41,752 bases of DNA. Source: Luteitalea sp. Lineage in GTDB: Bacteria > Acidobacteriota > Vicinamibacteria > Vicinamibacterales > Vicinamibacteraceae. The notes under the pieces are model-generated. The model saw nothing but the letters and a program-made list of their open reading frames with translations, made no database searches and was not told where the DNA came from. Below, piece by piece: positions 25,359-32,600 of the stretch (the first letter of the stretch is position 1; each line of letters opens with the position of its first letter). The stretch is from assembly GCA_009377605.1 (NCBI GenBank), contig WHTT01000057.1:1-41752 (forward strand), written 5' to 3'. The position numbers were made by a program, and so were the translations under genes.

Positions 25359-27125
25359 TCACCACTCGATGACCAAGAGGGAGACCGCACGGCGTGGCAG
25401 TGTGAAGCGGACCGTGGCGTGTGACCGTGCAATGTCGATCGTGGACGGCCCATCCATCAACGCGAGCTGGCTCGCCTTCTCGAGCGCGGCGTACTGCGCC
25501 TGGTCCGGTTTTGCCGGCGAGCCCATGCGCTGCCACGCCGTGTAGGCGTTGCTGTGCTCGGCGTCCACACGGAAGTGGCTGAGGCGCGCCGGCTGCTCCG
25601 TCTCGGGTAGGCCGTCCATCGTCAGCTCTACTTCCGTCGCTGGCCCCGGCACGTCATCGTCATGGTAGTGCCACGCGAGGATGGTGATTCGATCATCGTC
25701 GCGGCTCGCGAGCGCGGACACATCCGGCTGTCCACGGACCCCGTTCTCGATGATCTCGTCCAACGGTACGGCGGCATCGCTGGTCGCCGCCACGCGCCGG
25801 CGGCCCATCTGACTGAACATCCGAAAGACGTTCAGGACCGGCTTGTCGACGCCGTTTGTCGCCAGCGAGCGAAAGCCAGCGAAGTACGGCTGGTCCTCGA
25901 ACTCGAAGGCCCACGTGAGGGCACCTTCGAAATTGACGTCGTAGCGGTCCGCGAGGTCGTGCTTCCGCGCAAAGCTTGCCGCCGTGTAGCTCGAGTACAT
26001 CGTCGTGTTGCGGTACGCCAGCTGCTCCCCCTGGCACGCGGCACAGCCCTCGGGATCCGACTCGCCAATCACTATCGGTGTGGACTTCAACTCTGGATAC
26101 GAGGCGATCAGGCGGAAGCCTTCGTCAATCGTGGCGAGCTGATTGGAAATCCCCATGCGGACGTGACCGTCCTCGAACGAGGGGCGTCCCTTGGCGTGGA
26201 ACGACACGAAGTCGAGCGGCGTCCCCGTACGACCGGTGGCGTGATTCTTGCCGCGCAGGACGTGCTCGATGAAGCTGCGCATGAAGTCTCCGCCGTGGCC
26301 AGCCGTGTCAGGACCGCCAACCCGCGCCGTCGGGAGCGCCCGGCGCACTCCCGCGATGGCGTAGTCGTGCAGTTTGTGGAACTCCTCCGGCGTGCCGCGC
26401 CAGTAACCGATGTTCGCCTCGTTCCACGCCTGCCAGTACCACTGCTCCACTTCCTCGCGGCCGTACTTCTCGATGACATGCTTGGTCCAGGCGTACGCGA
26501 GATCTCCCCACTTCTCGTAGTCCTTGGGCGGATAGGCCCAACCGGTGTAGATCTCGTCGTACTTGGCCTTCGGTGTCCACTTGTGCTGGTACGGCTCCGG
26601 CTGGACCGACAGATCCTTTGGCATGAAGCCAATCTGGACGTAGGGCCTGACGCCCCCCTCCAGATACGCGTCGAAGATGCGGTCGAGGATCGTCCAGTCG
26701 TAGATGGGGTTGCCTTGCGCATCCTCACGATACGCGTTGGTCGATCCCCACTTCAGCGCCGGCGTGCCGTCGCCAGAGGTCAGTAGGTTGTGCGTCCGAA
26801 AGTAGACCTGCTGCGGTGACAGCCGTCCCAGCTCGGTGAGGAGCTTCTTACCGTTCTTCATGTAGGCGTAGTTGGGCTCGTCGGCACCAAAGAACCGCCA
26901 GATGCGGCGCAGGGCGCCCAGCTCCTTGCCGGCATCCACGTGGATCGCCACCGGAAACGTGTCGGATTGGGGCGCTTGGAGCGTCCCGGGAGCTGCGGTC
27001 AGTGCGCCAGCCAAGGCGAGGAAGCTGAAACCGGCCGCGAGCGCTAGACGTGCGACGGTGTGCGCCGCCACGCCGCGACGGGTCGCCGCGGTCATGGCGG
27101 GCTGGCGATGTCTCTCGAGCATCAT
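25359..27125 (-). CDS. GH39 family glycoside hydrolase
   Basis: The protein has 588 residues. The start at 27125 (two adjacent ATG codons) has GAGG upstream; the longer open frame to 27230 lies over the promoter and is rejected. A signal region (ARLALAAGFSFLALAGAL) precedes a TIM barrel. GH39 landmarks are WYWQAWNEANIGYW, with acid/base Glu236, and TPIVIGESDPEG, with nucleophile Glu355. A C-terminal beta-sandwich follows (VELTMDGLPETEQPARLSHFRVD). GH39 contains beta-xylosidases, alpha-L-iduronidases and related exo-enzymes. With a hexuronate transporter and sugar-acid dehydratases in the same region, either activity would make sense. It is the first gene of an operon with GH3 and is preceded by a promoter whose -10 box overlaps the shared operator. 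Confidence 0.82.
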   Translation of the reverse strand: MMLERHRQPAMTAATRRGVAAHTVARLALAAGFSFLALAGALTAAPGTLQAPQSDTFPVAIHVDAGKELGALRRIWRFFGADEPNYAYMKNGKKLLTELGRLSPQQVYFRTHNLLTSGDGTPALKWGSTNAYREDAQGNPIYDWTILDRIFDAYLEGGVRPYVQIGFMPKDLSVQPEPYQHKWTPKAKYDEIYTGWAYPPKDYEKWGDLAYAWTKHVIEKYGREEVEQWYWQAWNEANIGYWRGTPEEFHKLHDYAIAGVRRALPTARVGGPDTAGHGGDFMRSFIEHVLRGKNHATGRTGTPLDFVSFHAKGRPSFEDGHVRMGISNQLATIDEGFRLIASYPELKSTPIVIGESDPEGCAACQGEQLAYRNTTMYSSYTAASFARKHDLADRYDVNFEGALTWAFEFEDQPYFAGFRSLATNGVDKPVLNVFRMFSQMGRRRVAATSDAAVPLDEIIENGVRGQPDVSALASRDDDRITILAWHYHDDDVPGPATEVELTMDGLPETEQPARLSHFRVDAEHSNAYTAWQRMGSPAKPDQAQYAALEKASQLALMDGPSTIDIARSHATVRFTLPRRAVSLLVIEW

Positions 27126-27201
27126 GGGTGTCCTCGAGTGGGTCGTGGGCGGAACTGGAGACCGGTCTCCAAGATTCCGAGATATGTTGCGCGAGGCGGG
27201 A

Positions 27202-27230
27202 ATGATACGACCAATGTGAGGTGAAGTCAA
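27202..27230 (-). promoter_or_regulatory. Promoter and operator of the GH39-GH3 operon
   Basis: On the minus strand TTGACT (27230-27225), 17 bp and TATCAT (27207-27202) form a good promoter. TGGT-CGT-ATCA (27213-27203) overlaps the -10 box. The surrounding 15-mer AATGATACGACCAAT (27201-27215, plus strand) is identical to that at 21675-21689. The leader to the start codon is about 70 nt. Confidence 0.75.
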
Positions 27231-27288
27231 ATGCAGGATTGGTCGATATCAGGCGATAATCAGTACGTTATCCCCCAGAACGCCCTTA

Positions 27289-27299
27289 TGGTCTTACCA
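27289..27299. promoter_or_regulatory. Perfect TGGT-N3-ACCA site without an obvious promoter
   Basis: TGGT-CTT-ACCA fits the candidate GntR operator. It is 59-69 bp upstream of the GH39 -35 box, counted along the minus strand, and could be an auxiliary site for that operon. No matching -35/-10 pair was seen at it on either strand. Confidence 0.45.
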
Positions 27300-27693
27300 A
27301 TATGTACTCCGCAGGCTGTTGCCTTCACCCTCAGTCGGGGGCAGATCCGTGGTCCAGGCTCTCGCTAGATCTGTATGGACATCGACAGCCCACGCTGGAT
27401 AGCCGAGCGCTGCTCTCGCCCTTTGCTCGAGCGTGACGAAATCCGTGGCTGTGCTTTGCGACTCACATTCGCGTCATACCTACACGGTGGCCCCATCTCT
27501 GTATGCGGATGTGACGACACAACAAGCTCCACACTAGCACTGGTGAGGATCACCGATTCCCATTCCAAGCCGATTTTCCTGGCATTCTTTTGGTGCGCTC
27601 TGACCTGGTCCGGGTTTTGCCCTTGGAAGAGTCGACGCTGACTCGGCCACGCATGAGGCGGGCCGGAACGAGCCCTTCCGGGCACACAACCCC

Positions 27694-27753
27694 GAGCTCT
27701 CGCCCCGTCGAAAGGGGGGCGAGGGCTCAGCCTCGAGACGGAATCCTCGAGGC
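27694..27753 (+). promoter_or_regulatory. Two tandem hairpins in the leader of the small secreted protein
   Basis: Hairpin 1 pairs GAGCTCTCGCCCC (27694-27706) with GGGGCGAGGGCTC (27716-27728), 13 bp with one mismatch. Hairpin 2 pairs GCCTCGAG (27730-27737) perfectly with CTCGAGGC (27746-27753). The ribosome-binding site GAAAGGAG begins at 27754, directly after hairpin 2. There is no T-run, so a terminator is unlikely. The placement suggests control of translation or transcript stability. Confidence 0.6.
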
Positions 27754-27771
27754 GAAAGGAGCACGACCGTT

Positions 27772-28350
27772 ATGAAGCGGATCCTCATTGGCACGTGTAT
27801 CCTGGCTGCGAGTGCGTTTGCGGTTGCGGCTGGGACGACCCAGTCGGCAAGCGCCGCTGCGAGTCAGGTGGCCCTCCAAGAGCCCGCGGAGCCGCCACAG
27901 CAACCAGAGCCACCGGCGGAGCCGGAGCCGGCGCCGCCCACCGAACCGGCTCCGGAGCAGCCACCCACAGAGCCAGCTCCTCCGACCGACCCTGGAGCTC
28001 CCGCCGAGGCAGGCCCGGCGCCGGAGGCTGCATTGGGCGGGACCACGATCAAGGGCTGCCTCGAAAAGGGGGAGGAAGAAGGCACCTTCAAGCTGACCAA
28101 GGTGGTGTCGTCCGAGGGCGGCGAGGCGGATGCCGACGCGGCCGAGGACGTCACGCTCAAGGCCGCTGAGGGCGTCGACATGAGCTCATTGGCCGATCAC
28201 ATTGGTAGCACCGTCGAGGTGAGCGGCAGCTGGGCGGACGAGCCGGAAGGCGGAGAATCGGCTGTCGCCGAGGCTGGCGCCGTCGGGGGCGGTAAGACCT
28301 TTACACCGGCCTCCGCACAGCTCGTCTCCGACTCCTGCGAAGGCAACTAA
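27772..28350 (+). CDS. Small secreted protein with proline/glutamate-rich linker, function unknown
   Basis: The protein has 192 residues. AAAGGAG precedes the ATG. Residues 1-29 form a signal peptide (RILIGTCILAASAFAVAAG). Residues 36-85 are a Pro/Glu/Ala-rich linker of PEPPAEPEPAPP type. The C-terminal domain (about 88-190) runs TIKGCLEKGEEEGTFKLTKV ... LADHIGSTVEVSGSW ... TFTPASAQLVSDSC. It looks like a small beta-barrel (OB-like) fold closed by a disulfide between its two Cys residues. The mature protein is very acidic. Similar short secreted proteins with a GCL...C pattern occur in Acidobacteria, but no function is known to me. It is a single-gene unit, with two leader hairpins and its own terminator. 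Confidence 0.75.
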   Translation: MKRILIGTCILAASAFAVAAGTTQSASAAASQVALQEPAEPPQQPEPPAEPEPAPPTEPAPEQPPTEPAPPTDPGAPAEAGPAPEAALGGTTIKGCLEKGEEEGTFKLTKVVSSEGGEADADAAEDVTLKAAEGVDMSSLADHIGSTVEVSGSWADEPEGGESAVAEAGAVGGGKTFTPASAQLVSDSCEGN

Positions 28351-28374
28351 CGTCTCCAGACCGAATGGAGTGGA

Positions 28375-28412
28375 GGCGCCACAGGGCAAGGCCCCGTGGC
28401 GCCTTTTCTTTT
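28375..28412 (+). terminator. Rho-independent terminator
   Basis: GGCGCCAC (28375-28382) pairs perfectly with GTGGCGCC (28396-28403). The inner GGGC/GCCC lengthens the stem, and TTTTCTTTT follows. It lies 25 bp after the stop of the small secreted protein gene. Confidence 0.92.
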
Positions 28413-28445
28413 GCGCGGCACAACAAAGGTAAGGCGCAGCAACGA

Positions 28446-29018
28446 TCACGCGAAGACACAGCGCCGGCGCGCGCTCTCCCGTAGTCGCGCGAGATATTCT
28501 TGGCGCGGGATCTCGACCGCACCGAACTGCTCCAGGTGCGATGTCACCCATTGCACGTCCAGGAGCACATAGCCGCGTGCTCGTAACCGCTCGACCAGTG
28601 CGCAGAGCACGACCTTCGAAGCATCGGTCTCCCGGTGAAACATCGATTCGCCGAAGAACGCGCCGCGGAGACTCACGCCATACAGGCCGCCGACGAGCCG
28701 ATCCCCGCGCCAGGCCTCCATCGAGTGCGCAAAGCCCAGACGATGGAGCTCGGTGTAGCTCTCGATGATCTCCTGATTGATCCAGGTTTCGTGTCGGCGC
28801 CCGCAGGCCCGCATCACCGCCTCGAAGGCCCGATTCACACCGACGTCCAGCGTGCCGTGTCGGACGACGCGCGCGAGGCGCGTCGGTACGTGAAAGGTGT
28901 CGAGCGGCAGGATTCCGCGCGGATCCGGTGAAAACCACTCAACGCCGCGGCGGGCGTCGGTGCCCATGGGAAACCAGCCGGAGGCGTAGGCCCGAAGCAG
29001 GAGGTCGGGGTCGATCAT
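28446..29018 (-). CDS. aat: Leucyl/phenylalanyl-tRNA--protein transferase
   Basis: The protein has 190 residues, short but within the family range. Typical blocks are LLLRAYASGWFPMG, VEWFSPDPRGILPL, ETWINQEIIESYTELHRLGFAHSMEAW, LVGGLYGVSLRGAFFGESMFHRETDASK and LDVQWVTSHLEQFGAVEIPR. The enzyme moves Leu or Phe from aminoacyl-tRNA to the N-terminus of proteins that begin with Arg or Lys, which marks them for ClpS/ClpAP degradation in the cytoplasm. Its ATG overlaps the TGA of the histidine kinase by 4 nt, so translation is probably coupled. It is the last gene of a minus-strand operon. Confidence 0.92.
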   Translation of the reverse strand: MIDPDLLLRAYASGWFPMGTDARRGVEWFSPDPRGILPLDTFHVPTRLARVVRHGTLDVGVNRAFEAVMRACGRRHETWINQEIIESYTELHRLGFAHSMEAWRGDRLVGGLYGVSLRGAFFGESMFHRETDASKVVLCALVERLRARGYVLLDVQWVTSHLEQFGAVEIPRQEYLARLRESARRRCVFA

Positions 29019-30013
29019 GAATCGACGCTCGTCTCCTCGCCGGCAGTCACGCTCTGATCCAAGGGCAGCCGGATCAGGAAGGTGCTGCCGTGCCCACGTC
29101 CCTCGCTCGTTGCATCGACCGATCCCTGGTGGGCCTCGACCAGATGTCGCACGATCGCGAGGCCAAGGCCGAGACCGCCTTGCGACCGTGATCGCGACGA
29201 ATCAGCCTGAGAGAACCGTTCGAACATCGCGGGCACCCGTCCTGGCTCGATGCCGTCACCGGAGTCGGTCACACGAATGATGGCCTCCTCTGCCGTGTAG
29301 CCGAGGGCGATATCGATACGTCCACCAGTGGGCGTGAACTTGATGGCATTGGTCAGCAGATTCCAGAAGACCTGTTGGAGCCGCGCAGCGTCGCCGCGCA
29401 CGCGGGCCCCGCGCTCTTCCCGGCGCACGATCAGCGTGAGGCGCTTGTTGTCGGCGGCTGGCCGCACCGTCCCGAGCGCCGCGTCGAGGCACGCCCCCAG
29501 GTCCACGGCCTCCCACGCCTGCTGGAGCCGTCCCCGCGCCATGCGGGACACGTCGAGCAGATCCTTGACGAGACGAGCCTGTGCGCGCGCGTTCTGTTCG
29601 ATGGCTTCCAGCGCGCGCGGCACCACCTCCGGCTCGACGCGGCCCGCCCGGAGCATCTGTGCCCAGGCCAAGATCGCGTTGAGCGGCGTCCGCAGCTCGT
29701 GGGAGAGCGCCGCCAAGAACTCATCCTTGGCGAGTCTCGCCGCTTCCGCCGTCGCCTGCGCGCGTTCGGCCGCCTCGTGCAGCCGTGCGCGCTCGAGCGC
29801 CTGCGCTCCGAGGTGCGCATGGGCCTGCAGCAACATGGCTTGCAGATGTGTGATCCGCTCGACCTCCGCCTGCTGCGCCCGGCGGGCTCGACCGAGCGAG
29901 CGCGCCCAAAGCACCGCGATGAGACCGACGACGAGGGTCAAGCCGAGCAGCGCCCAGGTCAGCGCCGTCTCGGATGCGACACCGGTCGATATGTTGACGC
30001 TCAGTCTTGTCAC
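29015..30013 (-). CDS. Membrane-anchored sensor histidine kinase without a partner regulator
   Basis: The protein has 332 residues with a GTG start at 30013. One transmembrane helix (about 19-37, [19 protein letters not shown]) is followed by a helical, probably coiled-coil stretch to about 95. The HisKA domain carries His105 in [16 protein letters not shown]. The HATPase domain carries the N box ([11 protein letters not shown]), G1 (DSGDGIEPG) and G2 ([10 protein letters not shown]). There is no sizeable periplasmic sensor domain, so the signal is probably internal or from the membrane. No response regulator is encoded nearby. The gene sits 29 bp after the myo-inositol oxygenase stop and overlaps aat by 4 bp. 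What links these three functions is not clear. Confidence 0.9.
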   Translation of the reverse strand: MTRLSVNISTGVASETALTWALLGLTLVVGLIAVLWARSLGRARRAQQAEVERITHLQAMLLQAHAHLGAQALERARLHEAAERAQATAEAARLAKDEFLAALSHELRTPLNAILAWAQMLRAGRVEPEVVPRALEAIEQNARAQARLVKDLLDVSRMARGRLQQAWEAVDLGACLDAALGTVRPAADNKRLTLIVRREERGARVRGDAARLQQVFWNLLTNAIKFTPTGGRIDIALGYTAEEAIIRVTDSGDGIEPGRVPAMFERFSQADSSRSRSQGGLGLGLAIVRHLVEAHQGSVDATSEGRGHGSTFLIRLPLDQSVTAGEETSVDS

Positions 30014-30042
30014 GTGGCCGCCAGCAGTGCCCGGAGGAGGCG

Positions 30043-30870
30043 CTACCAGTGAAGTGGCTCTGGGAAGAACTCGTCGAGCAGGTCCTGATAGAACGGGGTC
30101 AAACTCTCCACGTCTGGCTTGCCATCGCCCTTCGAGTACAGATCAAAACGGTTGAACGCCTTGACCCACTTCTTCATCCGCCGATCCGTATCGGACGTGA
30201 GATAGTCGTACGCGCCTCCCTTGTGCCACGGATAGCACGAGTGGTAGCGGATCATGTAGAGCGCTTCTTCCGGGAGGCGATCCTTCATGACGTGGAAGAG
30301 GTACTCGTCGTGCCCCCACGAGAGGTGGACGTTCGACAGGCCGATCCCTTCTCGGTAGATGCCGTACTGCGTCGAGTACACAGGGTGGCGCCGGTCAGGG
30401 TTGTCTTCGAAGAGCTCAGGATAAACACACTTCTCCGAGAAGGCACAGCCAACGGGAAACGTGTCGCCCACAACGGCCCATTGGGGCTCGCCAAACAGAC
30501 ACAGAATCTTGCCGAGATCGTGAATCAGGCCGGTGACGATGAACCAGCGTGGCTGGTTGGCGCGACGGATGGCCTCGGCCGTCTGCATCGCATGCTCGAT
30601 TTGGGTGAGATCGATGTCCGGGTCGCTGTCGTCCACCAATGTATCGAGGAACTCCAACGCTTCCCAGGCGCGCATGCGCTTGCGGTTGAGCGGAAGATAC
30701 TCCGCTTTCCTGCCCAGGACGAAGTCGAGGGTCTGGTGCGCGTGGTTCAGACGATAGAATGCTCGTACCGACTCGCGCTCCTCCGCCGCATAGTTGCGAA
30801 ACTCCTCGGCCAGCTTCGGTTGATTGACTTTGTTCAGCGGTTGCGGTTCCTGCACGGCGTCCTCCGCCAT
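30043..30870 (-). CDS. Myo-inositol oxygenase
   Basis: The protein has 275 residues, close to the length of animal and plant MIOX. All six expected diiron ligands are present in order: His93 ([10 protein letters not shown]), His117-Asp118 (LIHDLGK), His187 (SWGHDEY), His210 (MIRYHS) and Asp243 (FNRFDLYSK). Other family blocks are [48 protein letters not shown] and the ending FPEPLHW. The enzyme uses O2 to open myo-inositol and form D-glucuronate in the cytoplasm. That product is the substrate of the hexuronate pathway hinted at by the transporter and mannonate-dehydratase genes 15 kb upstream. It is the first gene of an operon with a histidine kinase and aat. Bacterial MIOX is uncommon. Confidence 0.95.
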   Translation of the reverse strand: MAEDAVQEPQPLNKVNQPKLAEEFRNYAAEERESVRAFYRLNHAHQTLDFVLGRKAEYLPLNRKRMRAWEALEFLDTLVDDSDPDIDLTQIEHAMQTAEAIRRANQPRWFIVTGLIHDLGKILCLFGEPQWAVVGDTFPVGCAFSEKCVYPELFEDNPDRRHPVYSTQYGIYREGIGLSNVHLSWGHDEYLFHVMKDRLPEEALYMIRYHSCYPWHKGGAYDYLTSDTDRRMKKWVKAFNRFDLYSKGDGKPDVESLTPFYQDLLDEFFPEPLHW

Positions 30871-30984
30871 ATATCTGTCGACTCCTCAGCGTACTCCAAG
30901 ACGGCAGAAAAGGGGACGGGCGCCTTCTTCGGCGCGGAGCGGACGCGGCCGCCTCGGCGAGACAGCCCTACCCCGGAGGGTAGT

Positions 30985-31019
30985 GGCCAGGGGCCAGTGG
31001 TCAGTGGCCAGTGGTCAGT
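30985..31019. repeat. Five tandem heptamers (GGYCAGT)
   Basis: The units run GGCCAGG, GGCCAGT, GGTCAGT, GGCCAGT, GGTCAGT. The 14-mer GGCCAGTGGTCAGT is thus repeated twice exactly (30992-31005 and 31006-31019). It is non-coding and lies upstream of the MIOX start. Confidence 0.9.
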
Positions 31020-31220
31020 GGTAGGGTGAAGAAGTTGGATACAGTGTAAGATATTCCTCGCCTTCAAGGCTGAGCCAAGCCACTACCAGGCGGACTTTAG
31101 TCTACTCTACAGGTGTCTTATAGCGTCTGGGCGGCTGAACTTAACCCAACAGGCCCATCCGTATAAACCCCTTGTTCGACAATAGATTGACAAGCGTTAT
31201 CCACCATGGGGAAGCCTGTG

Positions 31221-31236
31221 TGGCGACTTTTTTGCA
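31221..31236 (+). promoter_or_regulatory. Sigma-54 (-24/-12) promoter
   Basis: TGGCGAC-TTTTT-TGCA has the GG and GC elements separated by exactly 10 bp and matches TGGCAC-N5-TTGCA well. It faces the sigma-54 activator gene, whose start is 292 bp downstream. Transcription would begin near 31247. Confidence 0.7.
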
Positions 31237-31527
31237 CAAGACACGGAGTCTTCTGGCTGCCTCGCACGGCCGGCCTCACGTGGCAGGGCCCGCTCGGCAG
31301 CAATCTTAGCGACTAATGATCCCTCGAATGAGCAACCTCCGGCACGTCCCGCGCCCTGTAACCCCGGCGCGACCGGTGACACCGGACCGATTAACCCACG
31401 TGCGCGCGTCAGTGCGCCCTCCCCCGTCGACGCTCGTCGTGCGAGCCGCGGCAGTCCATTCCACCGGCCGGCGAGCGGAGCACGCCGGTGTCCGAAGCGA
31501 CCTTAGTAGGTGCGAGAGCCAGAAGTC

Positions 31528-32598
31528 ATGAGGCACACGGATCAGTCGGAACTGATTGGCATCAGCCCTTCGATGATCGAGCTCAACCGGGAGCTCCAGC
31601 ACATCGCGAGGTCTGACGCCAAGGTGCTCGTTACCGGCGAGAGCGGCGTCGGTAAGGAGCTCGTCGCACGCGCCATCCACGTGCACAGCGCGCGGGCCGC
31701 CCGGCCGTTCATCGCCATGAACTGCGCGGGATTGCCGGAGACGTTGCTCGAGTCGGAGCTGTTCGGCCACGTGAAGGGCAGCTTCACCGGCGCGTACCGC
31801 GATAAGCCGGGCAAGCTGGAATCGGCACACGAGGGCTCGATCTTCCTCGACGAGGTCGGCGAGATGACCCTCCGCATGCAGGGACTGCTCCTGCGCTTCC
31901 TCGAAACAGGCGAGATCCAGAAGGTGGGTGCCGACCGTGGCGCCCGCGTGGTGAACGTGCGCATCATCGCGGCGACCAACCGCAACCTGCAGGATCTCAT
32001 CGCGCAGGGACACTTTCGCGAAGATCTCTTCTATCGGCTCAACGTGATCCACTTCTGGGTGCCGCCGCTGCGTGAGCGAAAGGACGACATCGCGCCGCTC
32101 TTGGAGCTGTTTCTCTCGCGCTTCTCCGCGCGGAATGGCCACGCGGTTCGCGGCTTCGAGAGCGATGCGCTCACGGCGCTGGTCGACTACTCCTGGCCGG
32201 GCAACGTCCGCGAGCTCGAGAACGTCATCGAGCGCATCGTCGTGACCGGGCGGTGCGAGACGGTCAGGTTGGAAGATCTTCCGATCGAGATTCGCGCGCA
32301 GCGCGGCGTCTCTGTCCGGCCGAAGCGGGAACGCCGGCGCACTGTTGCCGACGATCTCTACAAGCGGCTGATCGAGGAGCGCGAGTCGTTCTGGACGGCG
32401 GTGTATCCCCTATACATGAATCGGGAGATTACGCGCGCCAACCTACGCGAGGTGGTGCGACGGGGCCTGGAGACGGCGCGCGGCAACTACAAGATCGTCT
32501 GCCGCCTCTTCAACATGGATCAGGGCGACTACAAGCGGTTCCTCAACTTTCTCCGGAAGCACGACTGTCAACTGCCCTTCAAGGATTATCGACAGTAA
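31528..32598 (+). CDS. Sigma-54-dependent transcriptional activator lacking a receiver domain
   Basis: The protein has 356 residues from ATG 31528; a GTG at 31510 would add six. The AAA+ domain starts at once: Walker A GESGVGKE (37-44), the sigma-54 contact loop GSFTGA (84-89), Walker B GSIFLDEVGEM (103-113), then IIAATNRNL, FREDLFYRLNV and YSWPGNVRELEN. No receiver or sensor domain precedes it, so activity must be set by amount, ligand or partner. The C-terminus lacks an obvious Fis-type helix-turn-helix. It has a helical segment (RRGLETARGNYKIVCRLFNM, then YKRFLNFLRKH) that may bind DNA. It lies 2 bp before the ATPase gene and probably drives the exopolysaccharide operon, possibly including its own sigma-54 promoter. 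Confidence 0.9.
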   Translation: MRHTDQSELIGISPSMIELNRELQHIARSDAKVLVTGESGVGKELVARAIHVHSARAARPFIAMNCAGLPETLLESELFGHVKGSFTGAYRDKPGKLESAHEGSIFLDEVGEMTLRMQGLLLRFLETGEIQKVGADRGARVVNVRIIAATNRNLQDLIAQGHFREDLFYRLNVIHFWVPPLRERKDDIAPLLELFLSRFSARNGHAVRGFESDALTALVDYSWPGNVRELENVIERIVVTGRCETVRLEDLPIEIRAQRGVSVRPKRERRRTVADDLYKRLIEERESFWTAVYPLYMNREITRANLREVVRRGLETARGNYKIVCRLFNMDQGDYKRFLNFLRKHDCQLPFKDYRQ

Positions 32599-32600
32599 GT

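Larger units (their letters stand above)
27231..27771. other. Long intergenic region with one further operator-like site
   Basis: No coding region was recognised here; short open frames on both strands (about 27365-27685) lack domains and ribosome-binding sites. It contains a perfect TGGT-CTT-ACCA at 27289-27299, and TGGT-CGAT-ATCA with a 4-bp spacer at 27240-27251. Two hairpins at 27694-27753 are listed separately. Confidence 0.6.
30871..31527. other. Long regulatory gap between MIOX and the exopolysaccharide operon
   Basis: No gene was recognised in these 657 bp. They hold a short heptamer array (30985-31019), a sigma-54 promoter (31221-31236) and a GC-rich hairpin (GCGCC-TTCTTC-GGCGC, near 30929). 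The 71-codon frame at 31316-31531 has no recognisable features. Confidence 0.6.

Noticed and set aside
25662-26786. 374-codon plus-strand open frame
   Set aside because: Antisense to the well-supported GH39 gene. The His/Arg/Val-rich product has no recognisable motif.
30985-31019. CRISPR-like array
   Set aside because: The units are 7 bp without spacers, and no cas gene is present. No CRISPR array was noticed in the window.
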